DNA of 64,000 bases from an uncultured Bacilli bacterium (GTDB taxonomy: Bacteria > Bacillota_I > Bacilli_A > RF39 > UBA660). Every line of letters begins with the position of its first letter. The first letter of the stretch is position 1. A program made the position numbers and the translations under genes. The stretch spans positions 1-64,000 of the forward strand of contig CAKPMH010000004.1 of NCBI GenBank assembly GCA_934167935.1. Reading direction: 5' to 3'. Of this stretch, positions 55,165 to 64,000 are shown in pieces. The notes under the pieces are model-generated. The model was not told the origin of the DNA. It made no database searches and was given only the letters and a program-made list of their open reading frames with translations.

Positions 55165-55385
55165 GTATCAACTAAAATAACATCTTCACCTATTTTTTTT
55201 ATTTGATTCCATTTTATTTCATCATCATTGTTGTTTTTAAAAAAATTTATATTAAATTTATTTTTTTGAATTATCAATGATATCATAAATCCATTATTAT
55301 CAATTGAAACATCAACAATATTTCCTATTTTTTTACCATCTTTTATATTTACTACATCTTTGCTTTGTAATTCTGATAAGTACAT
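55155..55385 (-). CDS. ylmC: PRC-barrel protein, YlmC/YmxH sporulation family
   Basis: 76 residues. MYLSELQSKDVVNIKDGKKIG and the end WNQIKKIGEDVILVD are the family pattern of the YlmC/YmxH PRC-barrel proteins. In Bacillus ylmC lies just after sigG; here the order is sigG, TPR gene, ylmC. Confidence 0.85.
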   Translation of the reverse strand: MYLSELQSKDVVNIKDGKKIGNIVDVSIDNNGFMISLIIQKNKFNINFFKNNNDDEIKWNQIKKIGEDVILVDTNI

Positions 55386-55413
55386 ATTACCACCTATTTA
55401 ATAATATGTTTTT

Positions 55414-56631
55414 TTATTTTCTAAATTCTTCTTCTTTTATTTTAATTTTTCTTTCTTTATATGTCATTTTATTAAAAGAAGAATCTTCAATTTGATTTAA
55501 ATAATTCATATTTGTTTCATATTGATTTGCTTTTCTTTTATTTTTATATGCTTGTTCTATTTTATATAAATATAATAAACTTTTTGATGCTTTTTCAGCT
55601 CCATTTAATATATATATATTTAAATATCTTCTAGCACATTCATAATCTTTTAATTTGTATGCGATTTTACCTATATAATAATTAAATACATTATCTTTTG
55701 TTGTTGTAAGGGCTAAATAATAAACAATTAATGCATATTTTAAATCAAATCTATTATATGCTTCATGTCCTTTTTTTAAATAATAATCTACCATATCATG
55801 TTTCTTCATTTCTTTTTCTTTTATTTTATTTTTTAGGTATTCTAATTTATATTCATCTATATTTTTATATTTACAAGTAACTTCATTTAATAATTTCTTT
55901 GCTGTTTCTAAATCTTTTTCTATTAAATAATTTATATCTTTTAAATAAAAATCACATGATCCATAATTTAAGTTATATAAAATATATGTATTTTCAATAT
56001 ATTTATTTAAATCATCTTTTTTTAAGGCCATGTCTTTTTTTATTAATGCTGTAGCTATTTTTTGTTTTGCTAATTTTTCTTCTTTTTCTATTAATTTTGT
56101 TAATAATTCTATTTCTATAGAAAAATTAATATTTTCAATTTTCATACAATCTTTTAATTTATTTAATGCTTGTTTATATTGTCCAGTTTCTAATAAGTCA
56201 ATAAATTTATTATATTCTTCTATTAAGATTCCATCCTCTTTTATAAAAAAATTTCTTATTAAATTATTTTTTATTATTTCTTCTGGAGTTTTGTTTGTTA
56301 ATTTTTCTAACATATATATTAAAACACTATAATTTGATGAAGCATAATTCGCTTTTTTTATATTTTCAAGTGCTTCTAAATATTCGTTTGAATAAATATT
56401 TACAATAAATAAATTATAATAAACAACTGTTTTTTTAGGATTAATTTCTTTAGCATTATTTAAATATTGTTTTGCTGTTTCTAATTGTTTTTTCTTAGTA
56501 TATAGTTTTCCTAATAAAAGGTTATTTTTAAAGTTATTTTCATTTTTTTTAACTATTGCAATTGCTTTATCTATTTCATAATTATTTGAATTTTTGTTTA
56601 TTACAAATTTAACGTAATCATTTTCTTTCAT
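55414..56631 (-). CDS. TPR-repeat protein
   Basis: 405 residues of helical repeats: several tetratricopeptide-like units (KLYTKKKQLETAKQYLNNAKEINPK, then YYIGKIAYKLKDYECARRYL). The C-terminus is highly charged (MTYKERKIKIKEEEFRK). A scaffold role is inferred. It lies between sigG and ylmC and starts 49 bases after sigG's stop. Confidence 0.75.
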   Translation of the reverse strand: MKENDYVKFVINKNSNNYEIDKAIAIVKKNENNFKNNLLLGKLYTKKKQLETAKQYLNNAKEINPKKTVVYYNLFIVNIYSNEYLEALENIKKANYASSNYSVLIYMLEKLTNKTPEEIIKNNLIRNFFIKEDGILIEEYNKFIDLLETGQYKQALNKLKDCMKIENINFSIEIELLTKLIEKEEKLAKQKIATALIKKDMALKKDDLNKYIENTYILYNLNYGSCDFYLKDINYLIEKDLETAKKLLNEVTCKYKNIDEYKLEYLKNKIKEKEMKKHDMVDYYLKKGHEAYNRFDLKYALIVYYLALTTTKDNVFNYYIGKIAYKLKDYECARRYLNIYILNGAEKASKSLLYLYKIEQAYKNKRKANQYETNMNYLNQIEDSSFNKMTYKERKIKIKEEEFRK

Positions 56632-56680
56632 AGTATGCTCCTTTTTTTTAGAGCTATATTACCATATTTTAAATATTATT

Positions 56681-57457
56681 TCAAGATATTAATTTTTTAA
56701 TATTATCAAGTCCGCTTTTTTCAAGCCTTGATATTTGAGCTTGTGAAATATTAAGTTCACTCGCTAATTCAAGTTGTGTTTTTCCAACTAAATATCTCTC
56801 TTCTAATATATATCTTTCTTTTTCTTTTATTTTTGCCAAAGCATCTTTTAAAGCTATTTTCATATCTAAACTATATATACTATTTTTTTTATCATTTAAT
56901 TGATCTTCTAAATATATTGTATCTCCTCCATCATTATAAATAGGTTCAGACATACTTATTGTATCTTTCATTGCATCAAGGGCATTTGAAACTTCAAATT
57001 CTGTTATATTTAATGCTTCAGCTACTTCTTTAATACTTGGTTCTTTTCCTAAATTATTTGTTAATTCTTCTTTTATTTTCATTATTTTATATGCTGTATC
57101 TTTTATACTACGTGCTACTCTAACACTTGATGAATCTCTTAGATATCTTCTTACTTCGCCTAGAATCATAGGAACAGCATATGTTGAAAATTTAACATCA
57201 AATTTCAAATCAAAATTATCTATTGCTTTTATAAGTCCTATACACCCTACTTGAAATAAATCGTCCATATTTTCTACTCTATTGTTATATTTTTTTAAAA
57301 TTGATAATACTAGTTTTAAATTGCCATTTATAAGTTCTTCTTTACAATTTAAATCCCCATCTTTTAATCTTTTAAATAAAGTAGTCATTTCTTCATTTGT
57401 TAAAACTTTAATATTCGCAGTATTCACGTTACAAATCTCTACTTTGTTACGTGACAT
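56681..57457 (-). CDS. sigG: Sporulation sigma factor G
   Basis: ATG at 57457 (8 bases after AAAGGAG) gives 258 residues beginning MSRNKVEICNVNT, the same start as Bacillus SigG. Region 2 VENMDDLFQVGCIGLIKAID and FSTYAVPMILGEVRRYLRD, region 3 SEPIYNDGGDTIYLEDQL, region 4 GKTQLELASELNISQAQISRLE. SigG drives late forespore genes, including gpr. Ends with TGA. Confidence 0.95.
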   Translation of the reverse strand: MSRNKVEICNVNTANIKVLTNEEMTTLFKRLKDGDLNCKEELINGNLKLVLSILKKYNNRVENMDDLFQVGCIGLIKAIDNFDLKFDVKFSTYAVPMILGEVRRYLRDSSSVRVARSIKDTAYKIMKIKEELTNNLGKEPSIKEVAEALNITEFEVSNALDAMKDTISMSEPIYNDGGDTIYLEDQLNDKKNSIYSLDMKIALKDALAKIKEKERYILEERYLVGKTQLELASELNISQAQISRLEKSGLDNIKKLIS

Positions 57458-57518
57458 AAAAAAATCTCCTTTCATATTTTTTATGATACAAAATGAGATT
57501 TTTATTCATATATATAGA

Positions 57519-58244
57519 TTATATAATTTTTTTAATATTCATTTTTACTTGATGTCTTTTTAAAAAATTAATTGTTTCATTTAATATTTCTTCTTGTTTA
57601 ATATCTTTAAAAACTCTATGTGATAATCCTTTTACAAGTAATAATTTTTTCTTATTTGATTTTATTTTTTCAAATATTTTAATTGAACTATGATATTCTA
57701 CTATATCATCACTTAATCCATGAATTATTAGTATAGGAATACTTATATCTTTTATTTCTTCTTGATGACTATCAACAAGTCCTCTAAATTCTTTAATTGT
57801 TTTTTTAGGTATTTTTAAAGCTCTTGATACTATTTCTTTTAATCCAGTAAATCTTTTTAATACAGATATTCCTTGTTTTATTGATGTTTTAAAACCATTT
57901 AAGGTTTTATCTTTAAAAATATATTCAAATGCTGGAGCTGCAAGAACTATTTTTTTAATTTCTTTATGATTAACTGCAAGATATGATGCAATTACACCGC
58001 CCATACTATGGCCTATTAAATAAATTTTTTTATAACCTCGTTTTATTAGTTTTTCAACCATTTCATTTGCAGAATTTATCCAATCCTCTTTTGTTATATT
58101 GTCTACTATATATTTATCATGGCCTGGCAAGGTAAATGAATACACATCAAATTTTTTTATTAATTCAAGACGGTTTGCTAAATCTTCTTGATCATATATT
58201 CCACCACCAAAACCATGTATTATTAAAATTGCAATTCTTTTCAT
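57519..58244 (-). CDS. Alpha/beta hydrolase (carboxylesterase-like)
   Basis: 241 residues. IIHGFGGGIYD is the oxyanion-hole segment, IGHSMGG holds nucleophile Ser80, and ILIIHGLSDDIVEYH with SHRVFKD supply Asp and His. The lid region is short, as in monoacylglycerol-lipase or carboxylesterase families. Substrate unknown. Confidence 0.85.
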   Translation of the reverse strand: MKRIAILIIHGFGGGIYDQEDLANRLELIKKFDVYSFTLPGHDKYIVDNITKEDWINSANEMVEKLIKRGYKKIYLIGHSMGGVIASYLAVNHKEIKKIVLAAPAFEYIFKDKTLNGFKTSIKQGISVLKRFTGLKEIVSRALKIPKKTIKEFRGLVDSHQEEIKDISIPILIIHGLSDDIVEYHSSIKIFEKIKSNKKKLLLVKGLSHRVFKDIKQEEILNETINFLKRHQVKMNIKKII

Positions 58245-58274
58245 TTTAGTCTCCTTACATTTTAATATAAATAT

Positions 58275-58976
58275 CTAATGTTTTATTTTTTCTATTTCTT
58301 TATTTATTTTATTTTTTATTTCTTCTAGTCTTTCATTTTTATTTTTAATATTTGGGAATGCTTTTATAAGACGTTTATATAAGAAGTTACGTTTAAGTAG
58401 TACTTCTTTAACTTTTTTCGTTATTTCTTCTGTTCCATCTTTTTCAATTGTTTTTAAAGTTCCTTTAAATCCAAACATTATTGTTAATGATAATATATTA
58501 TCAATTAAATAAATTAAAAATATTATAAGCGCTATTACATTTAAACTCATAACTGGTATCTTAGATAAGATACTATTAAAAAATGGATTTACAATATATA
58601 AAACAAAGCACCCTAATATTCCAAATGGAATCATTGTCTCTGCACATATTCTACCATTTATATTAAATTTTCTTCTTGTATAGTCCCACCATCTTACATG
58701 AAACATTTTCTCCATTATATAACTTGTTAAATATTCAAGGATTGAACATATAATTATTGCCATAAAAAATAAAATAATTGGATCACTTTTATATTTTGAT
58801 AATAATAATATGATTGCTAAACATCCAAATCCATATATAGGACAAATAGGTCCAATTAAAAATCCTCTATTTATAAATCTATGTTTTTCTATTAATTTTC
58901 CTATTACTTCTATGCTCCATCCAATAAATGAATAAATTATAAAAATAATAAAATAATAACAAATATTATTAATCAT
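58275..58976 (-). CDS. CmpB-like multi-pass membrane protein (putative ABC permease family)
   Basis: 233 residues and about six helices. FIIYSFIGWSIEVI, RGFLIGPICPIYGFG, EYLTSYIMEKMFHVRWWDYT and GRICAETMIPFGILG are the conserved elements of the PF06541-type family. No ATPase is adjacent, so the transporter label is doubtful. Downstream of the Mbeg1-like gene by one base. Confidence 0.8.
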   Translation of the reverse strand: MINNICYYFIIFIIYSFIGWSIEVIGKLIEKHRFINRGFLIGPICPIYGFGCLAIILLLSKYKSDPIILFFMAIIICSILEYLTSYIMEKMFHVRWWDYTRRKFNINGRICAETMIPFGILGCFVLYIVNPFFNSILSKIPVMSLNVIALIIFLIYLIDNILSLTIMFGFKGTLKTIEKDGTEEITKKVKEVLLKRNFLYKRLIKAFPNIKNKNERLEEIKNKINKEIEKIKH

Positions 58977-58977
58977 A

Positions 58978-60048
58978 CTAATTCTCCTTTTCCATAACTT
59001 TGTTTATTTCTTTTATTACTTCTTTTAAATCGTTTAACATTTGTTTACTTTTATCACTTAAATAATTTGAATTTTTAAGTAATCTAATTAATTTAAAGTA
59101 ATTTTTCTTTACTTCTGATATATCTTTAATATTATTTTTTTCAATTACATCAAAAATATCATTTACAAAATATTTTCTTGTTTCATAATCATATTTATCT
59201 AACCAGTTTATTACTATTTTATCTAGTTTTAAACTATTTTTTGATATTTCTCTTCTAACAAAGTGATCATCTTCAATAATCCAACTTGAAATAGAATGTG
59301 AAAGTATCATAGGAAGAGTTGAATCAATTATAGTTGAATCACAAAATGGTTCATGTCTAAGTAAAATACCTACAAATGAATTATAAGGAATAATATGATT
59401 GTATTTATTATATATTTTTTTGTATCTCATACTTTCTATTTCAGTTTTTCTTAATCCTTGTCCATCATTACTATAAATTTTTATTATTTTTCTTCTAACT
59501 ATTTTATTAGCATACATAGATGCTACAAGAGCTAAATTTCCGCCTTTAGAATGTCCTCCAACTATTATTTTTTTATTTTCAAATGTGAAATTTTTATTTA
59601 AATATTTTATGGCATCTTTTTGAGATGGCACTTTAAATTTATAAGACATTGCTAAATCTTCATGCCATCCACTTATAAGTTTATCTGTTCCTTCAAAAGC
59701 AACATATGAAAGCTTTTTATTAATAATAAAAGTTATTGCAGAAAATTGTTCTTTATCGTTTCCTATATATTCATAATTACATAAAATTACATCTTTAAAT
59801 CTTTTACTATTTTTTAAAAGATTTAATAACTTATTTGCTCCTTTAACTGCAGACATATCATATCTATAGTCACTTTTTTTATATAATCTATCAAATATAA
59901 TTGAAGCATCATATAAAGTCATTTTATTTTTTACTATATTTTTAAAATTAACATAAGCAAGGCATGAAAAAACTAAATTATCTACCTCGTTAAATTCTTT
60001 TTCTTCAAAAGTAAAATCATATTTTTTTATATATTCTATAATATTCAT
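58978..60048 (-). CDS. Mbeg1-like (DUF2974) lipase/esterase-fold protein
   Basis: 356 residues. YVAFEGTDKLISGWHEDLAMSY and IIVGGHSKGGNLALVASMYA, with Ser167 as nucleophile, are typical of the DUF2974/Mbeg1-like family of alpha/beta hydrolases. His is likely in the DDHFVRREI segment. Soluble; probably acts on a lipid or ester. Confidence 0.88.
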   Translation of the reverse strand: MNIIEYIKKYDFTFEEKEFNEVDNLVFSCLAYVNFKNIVKNKMTLYDASIIFDRLYKKSDYRYDMSAVKGANKLLNLLKNSKRFKDVILCNYEYIGNDKEQFSAITFIINKKLSYVAFEGTDKLISGWHEDLAMSYKFKVPSQKDAIKYLNKNFTFENKKIIVGGHSKGGNLALVASMYANKIVRRKIIKIYSNDGQGLRKTEIESMRYKKIYNKYNHIIPYNSFVGILLRHEPFCDSTIIDSTLPMILSHSISSWIIEDDHFVRREISKNSLKLDKIVINWLDKYDYETRKYFVNDIFDVIEKNNIKDISEVKKNYFKLIRLLKNSNYLSDKSKQMLNDLKEVIKEINKVMEKEN

Positions 60049-60093
60049 ATATATTCACCATGAATATTATATCATATTTTTTGAATTTAAAAA

Positions 60094-60116
60094 GATTTAA
60101 GATAAAATCTTAAATC
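60094..60116 (-). terminator. Terminator of the perR-rubrerythrin operon
   Basis: GATTTAAGAT and ATCTTAAATC pair perfectly (10 bp, loop AAA) with a T5 run on the - strand. Confidence 0.85.
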
Positions 60117-60119
60117 CTA

Positions 60120-60659
60120 TTAATAATTTTCTGCTTTTATTTCAAAGAAACTTTGTGGATGATTACATACAGGACAAACTTCTGGAGCACTTGATCCAAT
60201 TACTACATGTCCACAGTTTCTACAAATCCAAATTCTATCGTTATCTTTTGAGAATACTACACTATCGTTGATATTTTTAAGTAATTTTCTATATCTTTCT
60301 TCATGATGTTTTTCTATTTCTCCAACCATTTTAAATTTATTTGCTAATTCAACAAATCCTTCTTCTAAAGCAGTTTTTGCAAATTCTTCATACATATCTG
60401 TCCACTCATAGTTTTCACCATCTGCTGCTTCTTTTAAATTATCTATTGTCGATTTTATTTCTCCACCATTTAGTTCTTTATACCACATTTTAGCATGTTC
60501 TTTTTCATTATTTGCTGTTTCTTCAAATATTGCAGCAATTTGTTCATATCCATCTTTTTTTGCTTTTGAGGCAAAATATGTATATTTATTTCTTGCTTGG
60601 CTTTCTCCTGCAAATGCAGCCAATAAATTTTGTTCTGTTTTACTTCCTTTTAATTCCAT
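60120..60659 (-). CDS. Rubrerythrin
   Basis: ATG at 60659 behind AAGGAG gives 179 residues starting [20 protein letters not shown]. The diiron ferritin-like domain has the Glu/His ligands in [21 protein letters not shown] and [12 protein letters not shown]. The C-terminal rubredoxin-type site is ICRNCGHVV and CPVCNHP. It reduces peroxide in anaerobes. It follows perR by one base, so it is made under PerR control. Confidence 0.95.
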   Translation of the reverse strand: MELKGSKTEQNLLAAFAGESQARNKYTYFASKAKKDGYEQIAAIFEETANNEKEHAKMWYKELNGGEIKSTIDNLKEAADGENYEWTDMYEEFAKTALEEGFVELANKFKMVGEIEKHHEERYRKLLKNINDSVVFSKDNDRIWICRNCGHVVIGSSAPEVCPVCNHPQSFFEIKAENY

Positions 60660-60660
60660 A

Positions 60661-61041
60661 TTAATTCTCCTTCTTACAATTATGACATATTCCATCTACT
60701 AATATATTAATTCCATTTACAATATAATTTGTATCATTTTCTATTATTTTATTTATATTTTTTATATTTTTTAATTCAATATCATATACTTGTTTACAAT
60801 TATTACAATAGAAATGATAATGATTATATAGAGTTTTATCAAATCTATCACTATCACTTGGAATTTCAATTTTTTTGACCTCTTTATTTAGTACCAAAGC
60901 ATTTAAATTTCTATAAACAGTTCCTAAACTTATATTTGGAATTTCTTTTTTACATCTTAAATATATTGTTTTTGCTGTTGGATGGTCATTTGAATTTCTT
61001 ACTATTTCTAATATTTTATCTCTTTGATAAGAATATCTCAT
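60661..61041 (-). CDS. perR: Fur-family peroxide regulator PerR
   Basis: ATG at 61041 behind TTAGGAGG gives 126 residues; the longer frame would start inside pyrG. Winged helix with [14 protein letters not shown]. The regulatory metal site has [13 protein letters not shown] and Asp in QVYDIEL, the Asp that distinguishes PerR from Fur. Structural zinc: CNNC and CHNC. Together with rubrerythrin and a Per-type box on its own promoter, peroxide sensing is well supported. Confidence 0.9.
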   Translation of the reverse strand: MRYSYQRDKILEIVRNSNDHPTAKTIYLRCKKEIPNISLGTVYRNLNALVLNKEVKKIEIPSDSDRFDKTLYNHYHFYCNNCKQVYDIELKNIKNINKIIENDTNYIVNGINILVDGICHNCKKEN

Positions 61042-61050
61042 AAAACCTCC

Positions 61051-61107
61051 TAAGTAGTAATCATTACTACTTAATAGTATTATATTATTTATTTTTTTTA
61101 TTGTCAA
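61051..61107 (-). promoter_or_regulatory. perR promoter with Per/Fur box
   Basis: On the - strand TTGACA (61102-61107), 17-base spacer and TATAAT (61079-61084) form a consensus promoter inside the 3' end of pyrG. Just downstream, TAAGTAGTAAT and ATTACTACTTA (61051-61073) are a perfect 11-bp inverted repeat with a one-base centre, the shape of a Per box, placed over the start of transcription. Confidence 0.88.
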
Positions 61108-62695
61108 TACTTGCTTTTATAAATGAGTCAAAAAGAGGATGTGGTTTAATTGGTCTACTTTTAAATTCAGGATGAAATTGACATGCTATAAAGTGAGGAT
61201 GTGATTTAATTTCTACTATTTCTACTAAATCAGCTTCTTCATTTATTCCTGATATAGTCATACCATTTTTTTCTATTATTTCTCTATATTTATTATTAAA
61301 TTCATATCTATGTCTATGTCTTTCTTTAATCTCTTTTTGCTTGTAATCTGAATATGCTAATGTATCTTTTTTTAATGTACAATTATAATTACCAAGTCTT
61401 AATGTACCTCCCATATTTACTATACTTTTTTGATCAGCCATTAAATCTATTATTGGTTCTTTAGTTAGTGGGTCAAACTCTGTTGAAGTTGCATCTTTAA
61501 TACCACATACATTTCTTGCAAATTCTATTACTGATAATTGCATTCCAAGGCATATTCCTAAGTATGGAATATTATTTACTCTAGCATAATTTATTGCTTT
61601 TATCATTCCTTCTATGCCTCTACTACCAAACCCACCTGGTACTATGATTCCTTGAGTATTTTTAAAGATTTCTTCTAAATTTTCTTTTTTTTCTAATTCT
61701 TCAGAATCTATCCAATTTATATTTATTTTTGTATTATATTTATATCCTGCATGTTTTAAAGATTCAACTACTGATATATATGCATCATGTAATTCTGTAT
61801 ATTTTCCTACTAATGATATTTCTGTTTCTTTTTTTAAATTATCAACTGTCTTTATTAAATCTTCTAAATATTTTAAATTTGATTTATTTAGTGGTAAATT
61901 GAATTGATTTAATACTATTTCATCAAAACCTTGTTTATGATAATTCATTGGAATTTCATATATATTTTTTACATCCACTGAATCTATTACATTTTCCTTT
62001 GGAACAGAACAAAACATGGATAATTTATCTTTTATATGACTTCCTGTATCAAAAGGAGCTCTACAAACTAGTGCATCTGGTCTTATTCCCATGTTTCTTA
62101 AATCTCTAACACTATTTTGCGTAGGTTTTGTTTTAAGTTCATTTGATCCAAATATATAAGGAATTAATGTACAGTGTACAAAGAATGTATTACTGCTACC
62201 TTTTTCATATTGAATTTGTCTTAATGCTTCTATAAATGGTTGGGATTCTATATCTCCTACTGTTCCACCTATTTCTGTTATTACAATATCGGCTTTACTT
62301 GTAACACCAGCTTCATATACTTTATTTTTTATTTCATTGGTAATATGTGGAACCATTTGAACTGTAGCTCCTAAATATTCTCCTCTTCTTTCTTTTTCTA
62401 TTACTGTTTTATATATTTTACCGCTTGTTATATTTGATGTATAATTAAGTTCTTCATCAATATATCTTTCATAATGTCCTAAATCTAGATCTGTTTCACA
62501 TCCATCACTTGTTACATAAACCTCTCCATGTTGGATTGGATTCATTGTTCCTGGATCTACATTAAAATAAGGGTCAAATTTTTGCATAAAAACTTTATAG
62601 TTTCTAGCTTTTAATAGTAAAGCTAAGGAAGATGCTGTAATACCCTTACCAAGTCCTGATACAACACCACCTGTTACAAATACATATTTTGTCAT
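61085..62695 (-). CDS. pyrG: CTP synthase
   Basis: 536 residues. Synthetase domain VTGGVVSGLGKGITASSLA and DPYFNVDPGTMNPIQHGEVY; glutaminase domain with nucleophile Cys in YLGICLGMQLSV and His/Glu in FHPEFKSRP. It converts UTP to CTP. A terminator-like hairpin lies in the leader. The stop region carries the perR promoter. Confidence 0.97.
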   Translation of the reverse strand: MTKYVFVTGGVVSGLGKGITASSLALLLKARNYKVFMQKFDPYFNVDPGTMNPIQHGEVYVTSDGCETDLDLGHYERYIDEELNYTSNITSGKIYKTVIEKERRGEYLGATVQMVPHITNEIKNKVYEAGVTSKADIVITEIGGTVGDIESQPFIEALRQIQYEKGSSNTFFVHCTLIPYIFGSNELKTKPTQNSVRDLRNMGIRPDALVCRAPFDTGSHIKDKLSMFCSVPKENVIDSVDVKNIYEIPMNYHKQGFDEIVLNQFNLPLNKSNLKYLEDLIKTVDNLKKETEISLVGKYTELHDAYISVVESLKHAGYKYNTKININWIDSEELEKKENLEEIFKNTQGIIVPGGFGSRGIEGMIKAINYARVNNIPYLGICLGMQLSVIEFARNVCGIKDATSTEFDPLTKEPIIDLMADQKSIVNMGGTLRLGNYNCTLKKDTLAYSDYKQKEIKERHRHRYEFNNKYREIIEKNGMTISGINEEADLVEIVEIKSHPHFIACQFHPEFKSRPIKPHPLFDSFIKASIDNKKNK

Positions 62696-62710
62696 AATAC
62701 CTCCATATAC

Positions 62711-62751
62711 AAAAAAAATCTAAGAGAACGTTTCTTAGGCTCTCTTAGATT
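62711..62751 (-). terminator. Hairpin with T-run just upstream of pyrG (terminator or attenuator)
   Basis: Reading the - strand, AATCTAAGAGA (62751-62741) pairs with TCTCTTAGATT (62727-62717) and runs into T8, 8 bases before the pyrG Shine-Dalgarno GGAGG. It can end transcripts from the upstream gene. A TATAAT overlaps the 5' arm, so an attenuator role like that of Gram-positive pyrG leaders is possible but not shown. Confidence 0.7.
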
Positions 62752-62841
62752 ATACCACTTATTTAATTTTAATTAAATATATTTTTTTAAATTTAAAATG
62801 TTTTTAATTAAAATATTAATCAAATTAAAGTTTGAATATGA

Positions 62842-63357
62842 TTATTTAATTCCATACACTGTTATTGAACTTCTATCACGGTTATTTATACTAAAAAATA
62901 TACTTGAATTTTCATCAACATCTTTATACATTAAAAATTTTGCTCCCTCGCTATATCTCTCTTCTAAAAGCATATCCTTATATAAAACCATATTATTTTC
63001 TTTATATACTGTATTAACATAATAGTCAGTATAATAAATAACAATAACCCACTTATATTTTTCTTTAAATTGATATGTTCCAGAAAATGAATTTTGCTGA
63101 CTACCAACAGGGGCCCACAATTTTTCTATTGTATCAGGATCAAAATCTGAAGATTTATCATACAAAATATTCAGTGCCTCTTCTACATTAGTTGCTTTAA
63201 AATCCTTATTTTTAGGGACATAAGTTATATCCTTTGCAAGGTAAGTTAATGCCGCATATACACTAACACTTGTGAAAAAAATACCACTTATAAAGAAAAC
63301 TATTATGAATTTAAAATTTTTTTTAATAATTTTATATATTTTACTATTTACTATCAT
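62842..63357 (-). CDS. Anchored protein with TVxxALxxLY module (171 residues)
   Basis: An N-terminal membrane anchor (about 14-36, ending VYAALTYLAK), then DITYVPKNKDFKATNVEEALNILY (two segments, about 38-61), then a beta-rich C-terminal domain of unknown fold. It is a distant paralogue of the pilus-operon proteins at 35.9-38.2 kb and of the pilin's C-terminus. No prepilin cleavage site. Function unknown; surface location inferred. Confidence 0.65.
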   Translation of the reverse strand: MIVNSKIYKIIKKNFKFIIVFFISGIFFTSVSVYAALTYLAKDITYVPKNKDFKATNVEEALNILYDKSSDFDPDTIEKLWAPVGSQQNSFSGTYQFKEKYKWVIVIYYTDYYVNTVYKENNMVLYKDMLLEERYSEGAKFLMYKDVDENSSIFFSINNRDRSSITVYGIK

Positions 63358-63498
63358 ATTTTACCCCTTTTCTACTATAAATATAGTAACAAAAAAAGCA
63401 ATTTTTGTAAACTACTTTTTTATTAACAAATTTATTCTTTTAAAAGGACAGTTGATGGGGTAATAATATTAATATCAACCTTTTTATCAAAATTATTT

Positions 63499-63909
63499 TT
63501 AAATTATTGAAAATAAAAATGCTACTAATGTTCCATACATATATCCCACTATTACTTCTAATGGTTGATGCCCTAATTGTTCTTTTAAATTTAGAGGAAT
63601 TTTTTCTTTTTTTAAAAGTATGTTTATTGCGTTTGCTTGATTGCCACTTTCTCTTCTTACACCCATTCCATCATATGCAATTATAAATGATGTCACAAGA
63701 GCAAGGGCAAATATTGGAGTATTAAATCCTATTTTAAATCCAATTAACATGGTAATTGATGATATAAATGTTGTATGAGTACTTGGCATTCCACCATTTC
63801 CATTAATTAATCTATATATATTTATTTTTTTATATTTAATTAATTCTCCTAAGAATTTTATCAATTGACATGTTATAAGTGCTATAAAAGGACATTCTAT
63901 ATATATCAT
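63499..63909 (-). CDS. Divergent PAP2 family protein (DUF212/YuiD-like)
   Basis: 136 residues with about four helices. GNGGMPSTHTTFISSI holds the phosphatase-like PSTH motif, followed by AYDGMGVRRESGNQANAINIL and the C-terminal LKEQLGHQPLEVIVG, the pattern of the divergent PAP2 family. Role uncertain, possibly a lipid phosphate phosphatase. Confidence 0.85.
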   Translation of the reverse strand: MIYIECPFIALITCQLIKFLGELIKYKKINIYRLINGNGGMPSTHTTFISSITMLIGFKIGFNTPIFALALVTSFIIAYDGMGVRRESGNQANAINILLKKEKIPLNLKEQLGHQPLEVIVGYMYGTLVAFLFSII

Positions 63910-63917
63910 AAACCCTC

Positions 63918-64000
63918 CTATATTTTATTTAAATTTTTTAAAAATGTTTTTGTTTTTAAATATAACCCTGTATATTTATCATAATAATCATCTAAAAAAT
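63918..64000 (-). CDS. C-terminal fragment of a further gene (cut by window edge)
   Basis: The last 83 bases are open on the - strand and end at TAG (63918-63920), giving 26 residues (FLDDYYDKYTG, then LYLKTKTFLKNLNKI). The RBS of the PAP2-like gene follows its stop at once, so the two are probably in one operon. Too short to identify. Confidence 0.5.
   Translation of the reverse strand, partial: FLDDYYDKYTGLYLKTKTFLKNLNKI

Overview
The window is very AT-rich chromosomal DNA with short intergenic gaps, strong AGGAGG-type ribosome binding sites, TAA/TAG/TGA stops and TGG for Trp. Its gene content is that of a monoderm, spore-forming low-GC Bacillota, probably an uncultured Bacilli/Mollicutes-related gut lineage. 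Supporting genes are sigG, gpr, spoIIM, ylbJ-ylbL, a ylmC/ymxH gene and a yqfQ-like gene beside trmK-rpoD-dnaG. The lineage is inferred; sporulation capacity follows from named gene families.

Left arm (1-16.7 kb, mostly + strand): the end of a large repetitive surface protein, a lipoprotein, a MacB-like ABC exporter whose ATPase seems to use an ATT start, holA, the type IV pilus ATPase pilB (-) with two divergent pilin-like genes (one carrying a large C-terminal domain resembling the formylglycine-generating-enzyme/C-type-lectin fold), ylbJ/ylbL, a transglutaminase-like protein, rpsT, gpr, spoIIM, mnmA and an HTH protein.

Centre (16.8-24.3 kb): a complete-looking filamentous phage (inovirus) provirus of about 7.4 kb, integrated at the chromosomal dif site. 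The right border is a full 28-bp dif; the left border keeps the XerC arm and centre but has a foreign right arm. The phage has two XRE repressors and a tiny membrane peptide on the - strand. Across an operator-promoter region lies a rightward operon: ssDNA-binding-like protein, coat protein plus terminator, adsorption protein, many tiny membrane proteins, a Zot/pI ATPase and an HUH Rep. It has no integrase, so it must borrow host XerC/XerD; a xerD gene lies 9.4 kb away. Genes left of dif are mainly + and those right of it mainly -, as expected at a replication terminus.

Right arm (24.3-64 kb, mostly - strand): a zinc-ribbon membrane protein, a clostripain-like protease, ZIP transporter, VanY-like carboxypeptidase, Dps, deoB, an 843-residue unknown, xerD, rarA (+), a type IV pilus operon (pilC, pilD, major pilin and three anchored proteins sharing a TVxxALxxLY module), yqfQ-like (+), trmK-rpoD-dnaG, uvsE, lepA with two small unknowns, a two-component system, a flavin cluster (apbE, NusG-II protein, Gx transporter, FMN-binding-like lipoprotein), a glycolipid glycosyltransferase, ylmC, a TPR protein, sigG, two hydrolases, a CmpB-like membrane protein, a perR-rubrerythrin operon under a clear promoter and Per box, pyrG, a fifth protein with the TVxxALxxLY module and a divergent PAP2 protein.

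The most interesting part is the provirus-dif junction: the stop codon of the phage rep gene lies inside attP, so integration replaces it and appends 26 host-encoded residues to Rep. No tRNA, rRNA, CRISPR array or insertion sequence was seen.
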